Part shown: in pieces, positions 16,781-24,774 of the stretch | Numbering within the stretch: the stretch's first letter is position 1 | How the letters are laid out: every line of letters begins with the position of its first letter | NCBI GenBank assembly: GCA_035546635.1 | Contig: DASZWJ010000033.1 | Span: forward strand, 1 to 42,496 | Direction of reading: 5' to 3' | Source of the DNA: Gammaproteobacteria bacterium | GTDB taxonomy: Bacteria > Pseudomonadota > Gammaproteobacteria > JAURND01 | DNA length: 42,496 nucleotides | Made by a program: the position numbers and the translations under genes | The notes under the pieces: model-generated | Databases searched by the model: none | Told to the model about the DNA's origin: nothing | What the model saw: the letters and a program-made list of their open reading frames with translations, nothing else

Positions 16781-17043
16781 GTAACTATTCAGCTTGTTGC
16801 TTGAAGCAGCACCAAACGGTCAGATTATTCCATGGTCACCCCTAAAAATTAGGAAAAAGCGCAGCACACACAGAGTATGTGAGTATTTTTGCTAAACTTT
16901 TAGGGGTGGGATTATAAAGCACTTCCTATACTTTACCCTTCGGGCTGCTTGAGCATTCAAATTTGTTCCTACAAATTTTAGTGGGAAAATATGACCAACG
17001 GAAATCCCTTGCGGGATGGCCATTTCAGTCCTGTGGTGAATAC
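16781..17043. repeat. Short repeat with TAACTATTCA ends, copy B, expanded
   Basis: Begins GTAACTATTCAGC and ends CCTGTGGTGAATAC. Shared internal pieces with copy A (reverse complemented) are CGGTCAGATT, TTTTTAGG/TTTTAGGGGTG and GTGGGAAAATATG. It is about 150 bases longer than copy A through an internal segment containing GCGCAGCACACACAGAG and CCCTTCGGGCTGCTTG. Its right end lies 1-2 bases from the stop codon of pilD. Orientation is opposite to copy A. Confidence 0.72.
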
Positions 17044-17044
17044 C

Positions 17045-17872
17045 CTAAAAAAATATATTAAATTTCCCAAATAACAGCACACTCAACCCTGCTGCCACTA
17101 AATAGGGACCAAACGGCAAAGGCATATCATAACTATGCCTGCCACGCAGCATCAGCATGATGACAACTATTAATCCAATCATTGAAGCTAAAAACATAAT
17201 CATCGGTAAAGGATAAACCCCCAGCCACGCCCCAAATACCGACAACAGTTTATAATCACCATGCCCTATACCTTCTGCTTTCCGTATGAGCTTGTATAAA
17301 ACGCCTATCACTCTCAGGCTGAGATATCCTACAGCCGCTCCCAGTATCGCTTGTTCAGGCGCTACGAATAGCCCACCAACATTGCTCAATAAACCCAACC
17401 ATATCAAAGTCAAAGTAATACAATCAGGTAATAGATAATATTTACTATCAATCAAAGCCAGCAGAATTAATCCCCAAATTAATACTAAAATCACAAAAGT
17501 CTCGGCGTGTATTCCAAAATGGCGGGTTATCACCAAGGTGACTATACTCACCCCTAACTCTACCCAGACATAATGCTTTACAAGCTGTTGATTGCAGTGC
17601 GCGCATTTTCTTAATTTCATTAACCTTGGAAATAGAGGTAAATTCATCCAAACCGGCAATTGCATATCGCAGTTTAAACAATGCAAGCGCAACTTTTTTT
17701 TGCTCAAATAGCAGCTCGATGTGTCGTTGCCATTGTGCAATATCCAACATTGTTGCCGCCAATTTTGTTGCAAAATTCGAGGTATATGTTCGGTCAAAAT
17801 ATTAATTGCCGCTCCTGCAAATAATCCAGACATTACGACACTTGACCACAATACCATGCTGGACAATGACAA
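17045..17872 (-). CDS. pilD: Prepilin peptidase/methylase PilD
   Basis: Inner-membrane aspartyl protease that removes the leader of type IV pilins and type II pseudopilins and methylates the new N-terminus. 275 residues. The cytoplasmic zinc loop has two CxxC pairs (CLNC, CAHC). The two catalytic Asp are in ALIDSKYYLLPDCITL and the GxGD motif EGIGHGDYKLLS. About eight membrane segments. Last gene of pilB-pilC-pilD; 19 bases separate it from pilC. Its stop codon abuts repeat copy B, so the insertion may have replaced the original downstream gene, often coaE. Confidence 0.92.
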   Translation of the reverse strand: MSLSSMVLWSSVVMSGLFAGAAINILTEHIPRILQQNWRQQCWILHNGNDTSSCYLSKKKLRLHCLNCDMQLPVWMNLPLFPRLMKLRKCAHCNQQLVKHYVWVELGVSIVTLVITRHFGIHAETFVILVLIWGLILLALIDSKYYLLPDCITLTLIWLGLLSNVGGLFVAPEQAILGAAVGYLSLRVIGVLYKLIRKAEGIGHGDYKLLSVFGAWLGVYPLPMIMFLASMIGLIVVIMLMLRGRHSYDMPLPFGPYLVAAGLSVLLFGKFNIFF

Positions 17873-17891
17873 TCTATTTCTCCCATTTACT

Positions 17892-19088
17892 TCATATCAC
17901 CGAACCCAAAAGAAAAATCGGCAGATACATGGCAATGACCAGACTGCCAATCACCACGCATAAAAACATCATAACGATTGGCTCTAATAATTGACTTAAA
18001 TTATGCACTGTGTAATCCACTTGTTTTTCAAAATGTTCACTTAATTTAGCAAACATTTTTTCCAAGTGGCCTGACTCTTCGCCTATAGCCGTCATTTGAA
18101 TCACCCGTGATGGAAAAATCGGGATTTTTTTCATGGCGTCATTTATCGCCTGCCCGGCTTTAATACACTGCGACAACTCCATAAACGCATGCTTATAAAA
18201 AATGTTACCTGTAACTTTTGCCGTCATATCCATTGCTTCAAGTAGTGGCAATCCTGCACGCAATGAGGTGGCTAGTGTGGAAAAACACCGTGCAAAAATT
18301 GCATTACTGATAGTACTGCCAACCAAAGGGATGCTTAACCCTAATTTTTCGATGAGGGCATTGACTCTAGTTGATTTTTTTATAGCCATTTTTAGCAATA
18401 GATACACTACTATCATTATTATCAAAAACAACCATCCGTCATGACGTATTCTATCCGCTAGCCCCATAATCAAACGCGTAAATACAGGCAATTGTGCACC
18501 CAATCCTTGAAATAATTTTTCAAATTGCGGAATAACTAAAATTATCAAACCCACGGTAATTACTAATGCTATGGATAATACAATCATAGGATAGAATAGC
18601 GCTTTTTTAATCTTGTGTTTTAATGAAATAATTTTTTCGCGATGGTTGGCAATTTCATTTAAAATGCTATCAAGCCGGCCTGATTGCTCTCCCACATAAA
18701 TTAAATTGCAGAATATTGGATCAAAATATTTGGGTTGCGATTGCAAGGCTTGACTAAATAATTGGCCGCTTTCTACGTGTTTTTGTAGTGCTTTAGTGAT
18801 TGTGCGCATATTCGCATTGGCAGCACTGTCACTGATGACTGTTAGCGCTGCATTAAGAGAAATTCCACTGGCAAGCAGCGTTGCTATTTCCCGGCTAAAA
18901 TCGGTAATATCTTCAAAGTTAATGCTTCTTTTCTTTGAAAGAGGAAATTGAAATTTTCGAGTAATACGTAAGGGTGTAATATGTTGCTGACCAAGCTTTT
19001 GCCTAACTTTTATCACACTGTCTGCGAGAAATTCGCCCTCTACGCGCATACCTTTATGATCTATCCCTTTCCAACGAAACACTTTCAT
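17892..19088 (-). CDS. pilC: Type IV pilus inner-membrane platform protein PilC
   Basis: 398-residue polytopic protein on which the PilB ATPase acts to add pilin subunits. It has two GspF domains, each with a helical cytoplasmic part and a hydrophobic segment: IALVITVGLIILVIPQFEKLF and the C-terminal LEPIVMMFLCVVIGSLVIAM. Typical motifs include FSREIATLLASGISLNAAL and FARCFSTLATSLRAGLPLLE. ATG 19088 overlaps the TGA of pilB by 4 bases, so translation is coupled. Confidence 0.93.
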   Translation of the reverse strand: MKVFRWKGIDHKGMRVEGEFLADSVIKVRQKLGQQHITPLRITRKFQFPLSKKRSINFEDITDFSREIATLLASGISLNAALTVISDSAANANMRTITKALQKHVESGQLFSQALQSQPKYFDPIFCNLIYVGEQSGRLDSILNEIANHREKIISLKHKIKKALFYPMIVLSIALVITVGLIILVIPQFEKLFQGLGAQLPVFTRLIMGLADRIRHDGWLFLIIMIVVYLLLKMAIKKSTRVNALIEKLGLSIPLVGSTISNAIFARCFSTLATSLRAGLPLLEAMDMTAKVTGNIFYKHAFMELSQCIKAGQAINDAMKKIPIFPSRVIQMTAIGEESGHLEKMFAKLSEHFEKQVDYTVHNLSQLLEPIVMMFLCVVIGSLVIAMYLPIFLLGSVI

Positions 19089-20857
19089 AAAATCACTCGT
19101 TGCACTTCTTCCAGACTCGTGATACCACTTAATAATTGTCGCAACGCTGCCGCACGTAAATTAATCATGTTTTCATGCTTAGCTTCTGCCGCTATCTCAG
19201 AGGAAGTACCCTGATGCATAATGATATTGGCTATTGCTGAAGTCATATTTAAAATTTCAAAAATTCCGATACGGCCATTATAACCCTTGATGCAATATTC
19301 ACAGCCTACGGCTTCATATAATTTTAATGGTGGATTCGGGACGATAGAAGTTTGGGTGGAAGATATTTGCACACATTCATCTACTGCAATGCTGCCTTTC
19401 TGCAAAGAGGTCAATTGTAAAATGTCTTGTTTTTCAAAACCAGCCGCCAATAATATTTCCATGGAAGTATCTTTTTCACGTCGGCAATGCACACACAGTT
19501 TGCGTACTAATCGCTGCGCAATAATCATGTGAATAGAATGCACAATATTAAACGCTGAAATGCCCATCATCAGCAAACGGCTAATCGTCTCGGGAGCACT
19601 GTTAGCATGTAAAGTCGATAGCACAAAATGTCCGGTCTGCGCGGCTTTCATCGCGATATCTGCTGTCTCACGATCGCGTATTTCTCCCACCATCAAAATG
19701 TCGGGGTCTTGACGCAGAAACGCACGCAATACTTTAGAAAAAGTTAAATCCGCTTTGACATTAATATTCACCTGATTAACGCCAGGTAACTGCACCTCAA
19801 CTGGCTCTTCTACCGTAGAAATATTTTTATCAAGGGTATTTAGCAAACTTAGCGCTGTATATAAAGTGACAGTTTTCCCACTCCCAGTAGGCCCAGTGAC
19901 CAATAGCATTCCTTGCGGTTTATGTATCGCCTGCACAAATAAATTTTTCTGCACCGCTTCCATACCTAAATCATCTACATTCAAGATGATTTTGCCACCA
20001 TCGAGAATCCGCACGACTGTTTTTTCACCAAATAAAGTGGGACAGGTGCTGATGCGACAATCCCTGACTTCCTGCGCATTTATTTCAATACTAAAACGTC
20101 CATCCTGCGGCAAACGACGCTCAGCAATATCTAGCCGCGCTAAAATTTTCAAACGCGCCGTCATCCGCACCGCTAAATCTGGAGACAATTGCGTGACCTT
20201 GTGCAAAATACCATCAATACGCTGGCGTATCCGGTAAGAAGTTTTATATGGTTCCAGATGAATATCGGACACGCCCTTTTTTACCGCATCCAACAAAATT
20301 TCCTGTACCATTTGCATAATCCGCTCATCATTATCCGCCAGCCCTGAATTAACCGGTTGAAAATGACTCAACGCCTGATATTGCCGCTCACTCAAACAAG
20401 CCTCAATTAAGCGCGCTAATTTATCCCACTCCACCACCAACGGCACCACATTCATATCCGTATGAAACTTAATCTCTCCCAACACCTCCAACTGCCCCGG
20501 CTCCGCAATCGCCACATACAGCTCCCCAGCCTCAACATACAACGGCAAAACCCGCTGCAAGCGTATAAACTCCTCATCCACCACTCCCGTCACTACCGCA
20601 TCCACCGTCAACCGATTCAAATCAAAACGCTGCAACCCCAAATACTCCGCCAATTGCTCCGCCATCACTCCACAATCTACCTGCCGATGCTGCGCCAAAT
20701 AAGCCACCAACGACAACTTAGCCCCCTGCGCCGCCAAAACTGCCTGCATAGCCTCCCCCTGCCCTAAAATCCCAGCCCGCACCAAGCATAAAGCCAGCGG
20801 ATCTAGCAGGAGTTTTCCCTGCATCCCTAGAACCTGTTTACTTTGAAAGGAAATCAT
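19085..20857 (-). CDS. pilB: Type IV pilus assembly ATPase PilB
   Basis: Hexameric cytoplasmic ATPase that powers pilus extension. 590 residues. It has an N-terminal GspE/MshEN domain (LALCLVRAGILG..., LAEYLGLQRFDLN), Walker A GPTGSGKTVTLYTAL, Asp box, Walker B ILMVGEIRDRETADIAMKAA and the His box GHFVLSTLHAN. A tetracysteine zinc motif follows (CVHCRREK and CEYCIKGYNGRIGIFEIL). Starts with ATG 20857. Head of the pilBCD operon; no pilin gene (pilA) lies between it and tRNA-Thr. Confidence 0.95.
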   Translation of the reverse strand: MISFQSKQVLGMQGKLLLDPLALCLVRAGILGQGEAMQAVLAAQGAKLSLVAYLAQHRQVDCGVMAEQLAEYLGLQRFDLNRLTVDAVVTGVVDEEFIRLQRVLPLYVEAGELYVAIAEPGQLEVLGEIKFHTDMNVVPLVVEWDKLARLIEACLSERQYQALSHFQPVNSGLADNDERIMQMVQEILLDAVKKGVSDIHLEPYKTSYRIRQRIDGILHKVTQLSPDLAVRMTARLKILARLDIAERRLPQDGRFSIEINAQEVRDCRISTCPTLFGEKTVVRILDGGKIILNVDDLGMEAVQKNLFVQAIHKPQGMLLVTGPTGSGKTVTLYTALSLLNTLDKNISTVEEPVEVQLPGVNQVNINVKADLTFSKVLRAFLRQDPDILMVGEIRDRETADIAMKAAQTGHFVLSTLHANSAPETISRLLMMGISAFNIVHSIHMIIAQRLVRKLCVHCRREKDTSMEILLAAGFEKQDILQLTSLQKGSIAVDECVQISSTQTSIVPNPPLKLYEAVGCEYCIKGYNGRIGIFEILNMTSAIANIIMHQGTSSEIAAEAKHENMINLRAAALRQLLSGITSLEEVQRVIL

Positions 20858-21034
20858 CGCACCCCCATTCCGTTATTTAACGGGGAGATTTATAGGTGAG
20901 TCATAGGTTGATTGCAATACCGTAAAAGCTTCCTTATACTTTTGGGTCTTCTTGGGGTTTAGCGGTTGAAAGCTTGGATTTATATGTAGGGAATGAGCTA
21001 CCGCCCAGTCCTGGAAGCCTTAGTTGGAATATGT

Positions 21035-21110
<76 letters not shown>

Positions 21111-21153
21111 TATAATCAATGAGTTATCAGATCATCAAGGGCAACGACAGAAA

Positions 21154-21173
21154 ATGTGTCGAATATGTGTCGA
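21154..21173. repeat. Tandem ATGTGTCGA next to tRNA-Thr
   Basis: ATGTGTCGA occurs at 21154-21162 and 21165-21173, 11 bases apart, 43 bases after the tRNA. Such a pair one helical turn apart could be the remains of an integrase arm-binding or attachment region. No integrase gene and no second copy of the tRNA 3' end are visible. Confidence 0.35.
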
Positions 21174-21229
21174 AGAATTATATATGGCCAACCCAGATGT
21201 GAGCCTTACATTTACGCAAATGGCTTGTC

Positions 21230-21733
21230 ATGATAAAACTATTAAAAAAATTCTTTACTGAAAAAGAGCGGGAAAAAGAGCTGGTCAACCATACTTGGCT
21301 GCACTGGCTGGGCACACAGCCTTGGGAGGAAATCCGAAGCAAAATAAAGCATTTGTTGGAAATGCAAGCACCTAGCAGTAAAATTATACTCCTTGAATTC
21401 CCTGAAAAAGCTCAAAACATTTTCCTTATCAGGAAATCCCTTTCAAAAGCTTCGAGCAAACGTCTTGTTCAAGCAGCAGGCATTTTGGTTCCTTTTATCG
21501 CTCATGCTGAGGAACCTAATACGCCTCCCGAAAAGGTAGTTGGTATATTTAGTTGGGTTGCCGGTGGTTTAGACAGTGCGGATAAGAGCAAGCGTGTCGA
21601 TGAAGTTTTTCTGGATTTAGGAGAAGACATGGAAATGGCTGAACCCCACCTTAAGTTACGACTTCTTAAAATTGGTACTGTTGATAATTTAGCAAATACC
21701 CAAATAGTAATGGCTGCTATTGAGTGTCAATAG
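21230..21733 (+). CDS. Protein of unknown function, 167 residues
   Basis: Not recognised. The N-terminus is strongly basic and charged (MIKLLKKFFTEKEREKELVN), with a W-rich stretch (HTWLHWLGTQPWEEI), and the middle holds a hydrophobic VQAAGILVPFIAHAEE segment. The rest is soluble (KRVDEVFLDLGEDMEMAEPH). There is no signal peptide at the very start and no clear ribosome binding site before ATG 21230. It is alone on the plus strand between tRNA-Thr and the csrA/peptide operon, with a hairpin after it. It could be accessory cargo of an island. Confidence 0.55.
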   Translation: MIKLLKKFFTEKEREKELVNHTWLHWLGTQPWEEIRSKIKHLLEMQAPSSKIILLEFPEKAQNIFLIRKSLSKASSKRLVQAAGILVPFIAHAEEPNTPPEKVVGIFSWVAGGLDSADKSKRVDEVFLDLGEDMEMAEPHLKLRLLKIGTVDNLANTQIVMAAIECQ

Positions 21734-21808
21734 CCGGTGATAGGAGAGTCTTTACACGAAATGATGAGAAAATGGAGTGGGCTCGCATAACGAAGGGTAA
21801 ACTTTTAA

Positions 21809-21838
21809 TTGATAATTCTCAATGTTTGGAATTATCAA
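21809..21838 (+). terminator. Possible terminator hairpin
   Basis: TTGATAATTC (21809-21818) and GAATTATCAA (21829-21838) are perfect reverse complements with a 10-base loop, followed by CTTTTGGGG. The low GC makes it a weak terminator, and the tract after it is short. The rest of 21734-21957 shows no gene. Confidence 0.35.
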
Positions 21839-21957
21839 CTTTTGGGGTGAACTTTTTATTTAGTTCGTAGGTAAAACTTGTCACCATAGGAATTTCAAGA
21901 TAATTTATCTCCCGATAGCCACAAAAAGATAAACTATCAGTATCTAGAATAGTATAG

Positions 21958-22140
21958 CTACTTTGATTTTTTTAACTTCAATAACTCAGCAGGCTTATAA
22001 ATCTTTTTGCGATAAACCGAAATATCTCGTGGGGCATTAATTCCCATTTTGACATAGTTTTCTGCAACCTCTAACACTTTAACTTCAATATCATCGGCAA
22101 CACTAATTACTTCATTTACTTTTTTTGTTATAATTATCAT
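21958..22140 (-). CDS. csrA: Divergent CsrA-family RNA-binding regulator
   Basis: 60 residues from ATG 22140, which has GAGAGA 6 bases upstream; the ATG at 22146 sits directly on that site. CsrA binds GGA motifs in mRNA leaders and controls translation. MIIITKKVNEVI matches MLILTRRVGETL, VKMGINAPRDISVYRKKIY matches VRIGVNAPKEVSVHREEIY, so the RNA-contacting core is kept, including the C-terminal Arg. The family's RV-G-E becomes KV-N-E. Legionellales genomes carry extra csrA copies on integrative elements, which fits its place in this region. It lies downstream of the peptide operon with a 170-base gap, so it probably has its own promoter. Confidence 0.85.
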   Translation of the reverse strand: MIIITKKVNEVISVADDIEVKVLEVAENYVKMGINAPRDISVYRKKIYKPAELLKLKKSK

Positions 22141-22317
22141 GAGCATTCTCTCAAAAAAGAATACTGTATTATCAAATACAAGTTATTAATTTTTATTCAA
22201 GGTTCTTAGTTTATCTTTTATGCATGCATTTTCTTATGGTAAATGCCGCATCTTCAATTTCTTTTACGAAGGAACTTAATTTCCAATTTATACCAGATAA
22301 TATTATTAAGCAGCTTT

Positions 22318-22602
22318 CTATGCGACTTCATCAACATTCACTGCAATCTCACAAGCGTTATTAAAAGCAGACCTAGCTAACTTTCGATTACTAAATCGCC
22401 TAAGCATCAACTCAATAGAATCAATTTCAATTTGCTGAGGAAATTTATTACCGATCATTTCTAGTATTTGTATAGCCAAACAAACTCTGTATATTGTTTT
22501 ACTCATTTTTTGAGGCTTTGGATTGCGTTCAAGCAAATGCAAAAAAAGTTGCATCAAGACATCATCTTTCAAGAAATATGAATTAAATTGGATACCAATC
22601 AT
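22318..22602 (-). CDS. Small protein of unknown function, end of the peptide operon
   Basis: 94 residues, mostly helical and soluble (LMQLFLHLLERNPKPQKMSK, IYRVCLAIQILEMIGNKF, IELMLRRFSNRKLARSAFNN). No family recognised. It starts 29 bases after the stop of the lyase-family gene, same strand, so it is probably the last gene of that operon. It could be an immunity or accessory factor, but nothing in the sequence shows this. Confidence 0.55.
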   Translation of the reverse strand: MIGIQFNSYFLKDDVLMQLFLHLLERNPKPQKMSKTIYRVCLAIQILEMIGNKFPQQIEIDSIELMLRRFSNRKLARSAFNNACEIAVNVDEVA

Positions 22603-22631
22603 GCTTTGTTCCTTAATTCCTCCCAGGAAAA

Positions 22632-23471
22632 TTATGTATTGTTAAAAAGTTCATTCAGCCACTGATAAGATGGAGTGTCTTCAAAAATAGAAAAATCGCC
22701 TTGATCAATCAATTGATGCGCCATATTTTGAATAAAGGCTGCTGTTGCCCTGCAAGGTGTCGAACCAACACTAATCCTAGAGACGCCTGCTGTCGCTAGA
22801 TCAGCAGCGGATTTAACCCAAGCACCACCTAAAATATTTACTGGCAAGCTTACGGCTCGCACCAAGCGCGAAATTTCAAATAAATTAGTCAACCCAGGTA
22901 TAAACAGACCATCTGCGCCACAATTTTGATAGGCGAGCAAACGGCGTAAGGCTGTTTCAGAGGATATTTTTTCTGGCAAAGGATTTAACCAATAAACATC
23001 GGTTCGTGCATTAATAAAAAGTGGGTAATTACAATTCTCACAAGTCGATTTAATTGCAGAAATTTTTTTACATTGCTCAGACATATCTTCTAGTTTAATA
23101 GAAGGATCAAAAATAGTGTCTTCAATGTTAATTCCTGCTCCGCCCATATCTATCACTTTTTTTACTGTATCGCAGATACTGAGTAAATCAAAACCGTAGC
23201 CAGCTTCTATATCAACAGTTACTGGCACATCGACAGCATTTACAATTTGTTCTGTAATGGATAAGAACATTTCTTTCGGTACTTTTTGTCCGTCAGACAA
23301 CCCTAACGATGCAGCAATCCCTGCACTAGTGGTGCCAATAGCTTTTGCACCTGCTTGAGCAAATAGCTTCGCACTCAAGACATCCCACGCATTTGGTAGA
23401 ATTAAAGGATTTTTCCCATAATGCAATTGAGTAAATATTTCAGCTTTATTTAACTGCTTTAAGTTAGTCAT
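22632..23471 (-). CDS. Isocitrate lyase/PEP mutase-family enzyme
   Basis: 279 residues with the (beta/alpha)8 fold of the ICL/PEP mutase superfamily, which makes or breaks C-C or P-C bonds next to a 2-oxo acid. Seen: LILPNAWDVLSAKLFAQAGA, KAIGTTSAGIAASLGLSDG, the metal-binding VTVDIEAGYG, INIEDTIFD, FINARTDVYW and NILGGAWVKSAADLATAGV. The EDKxFPKxNS loop of true PEP mutases is absent, so phosphonate synthesis is not supported; a lyase or hydrolase role on a small oxo acid is more likely. The start lies 3 bases after the stop of the oxidase/cupin gene, so they are co-transcribed. In this operon it might act on a by-product or make a modifying group. Confidence 0.85.
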   Translation of the reverse strand: MTNLKQLNKAEIFTQLHYGKNPLILPNAWDVLSAKLFAQAGAKAIGTTSAGIAASLGLSDGQKVPKEMFLSITEQIVNAVDVPVTVDIEAGYGFDLLSICDTVKKVIDMGGAGINIEDTIFDPSIKLEDMSEQCKKISAIKSTCENCNYPLFINARTDVYWLNPLPEKISSETALRRLLAYQNCGADGLFIPGLTNLFEISRLVRAVSLPVNILGGAWVKSAADLATAGVSRISVGSTPCRATAAFIQNMAHQLIDQGDFSIFEDTPSYQWLNELFNNT

Positions 23472-23474
23472 GTA

Positions 23475-24698
23475 TCATTTCTCAAGTATATTGCGATATA
23501 CTATGTCTGTGTTCTCAGGAAAGTTTTTTGTAAACCCATAATCAGTAACAGCAAAATATCGCAGATTTACGCTTCCAGTATTTAATGTCTGATGAGTAAT
23601 CCAGCGGGGAATAAAAACAATATCACCGGGTTTCACATGAACAGTATTTTCACCAATAATGACATTGCCACAACCTTCTAAAATAAGAAATAAGGTTTCA
23701 TGCGCATGGTTATGCTGCTCATTAGTATGCCCGGATGGAATTTCTACCAATCTGGGGTCTAGGACATAGGACGGGAAGGGAATTCTCTCTACAAAGAAAT
23801 TAATTTTCCCTTCCTTTTGTTGATTTTTGTATAATAAATTTCCAGAAAAGGAGGTTGTACTGCGTAAATTTTCAAAATCAAAATTATTATGAATACCCGC
23901 AGGTTGTTGCGTAACACTTTTGGATAGTTCATCTAAATTTTTTTTATAAGAAATATGCTTATAAATATTTTCAAAAAAGACATCACGCAAATCCAAAGCT
24001 CGAATAATCGCGGCTTTGCAAAGATGTAACCAATTAGCCTCGTCTTTATAAGATAATAAGATATCTTCCAATGTTTTTGCGTGATCATCATCACATTGAA
24101 TATGTAAATCAAAAAAATGCAGTGACTTATTTTGCAACCCAATAGCACGAAGTCCCTGCCTGAAAATCTGATAAAGCTTAGGAACGATACTCTCCGTTCC
24201 CAGGGAAAGAGCTGCAGCAGCTTCAAGGGAGCTGTAGTTAAGACACATATCTAAATATTGTTGAAAAAAATCCTGCGTAAATGGTTCAAATACGATATTT
24301 TCTAATGGATTTAGATATAAATGATCAACTAAAAAACGTCGAAAAATTTCCGCATGCCTTTTTTCTATATCTGATCCTCCACCTTCTTCCCATAAATTTT
24401 CCGAGAGTTTTGATCTGTAAATGTCGCTTTCGCAATTCACCATAAATGCAGCTAAAAGTCGTGTAAAATTCTTACTGTACAAATAATACTGTGAAAAAAT
24501 AAAACGAAAATCTTCAAATGTAAGTAGGCCTGACACACAAGCTTTTAATAAAGGATTTTCCCATATTTTATGACAATCTCTTATTTTATAAAGATCGAAA
24601 ATACCATTGCCATTTTCATGATCCGTAATAAATTCAGCATGGACTAATTGATGTGTTTTGTGCAGGTGTGAAGGTAGATGCTGTAGCATGTTATTCAT
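23475..24698 (-). CDS. Haem-oxygenase-like diiron oxidase (HDO) fused to a cupin domain
   Basis: 407 residues from ATG 24698; ATG 24689 has better spacing from AAAGG and may be the true start. Residues about 45-250 are an HDO/TenA-like helical bundle like CADD, UndA or BesC. Candidate metal ligands are Glu104/105 in NLWEEGGG, His115 in EKRHAE, Glu169 in LGTESIVPK, and His199-x3-Asp203-x2-His206 in LHIQCDDDHAKT, the typical spacing. Residues about 315-390 are a cupin: HTNEQHNHAHETLFLILEG and KPGDIVFIPRWITHQ, with His331, His333 and His369 as likely ligands. HDO enzymes use O2 to cleave or oxidise amino acids or fatty acids; the cupin may be a second metal site or a binding module. Inferred tailoring enzyme of the peptide operon. 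Confidence 0.8.
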   Translation of the reverse strand: MNNMLQHLPSHLHKTHQLVHAEFITDHENGNGIFDLYKIRDCHKIWENPLLKACVSGLLTFEDFRFIFSQYYLYSKNFTRLLAAFMVNCESDIYRSKLSENLWEEGGGSDIEKRHAEIFRRFLVDHLYLNPLENIVFEPFTQDFFQQYLDMCLNYSSLEAAAALSLGTESIVPKLYQIFRQGLRAIGLQNKSLHFFDLHIQCDDDHAKTLEDILLSYKDEANWLHLCKAAIIRALDLRDVFFENIYKHISYKKNLDELSKSVTQQPAGIHNNFDFENLRSTTSFSGNLLYKNQQKEGKINFFVERIPFPSYVLDPRLVEIPSGHTNEQHNHAHETLFLILEGCGNVIIGENTVHVKPGDIVFIPRWITHQTLNTGSVNLRYFAVTDYGFTKNFPENTDIVYRNILEK

Positions 24699-24774
24699 CC
24701 TTTTAATAAAGAGATATTCAATGAGGTTATAATTAATTCCACTGTACTAGTTAGTCACTCAGAAAATATTTGGG

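Noticed and set aside
22632..23471. PEP mutase, hence phosphonate synthesis
   Set aside because: The EDKxFPKxNS loop is absent and no phosphonopyruvate decarboxylase is nearby; only superfamily membership is supported.
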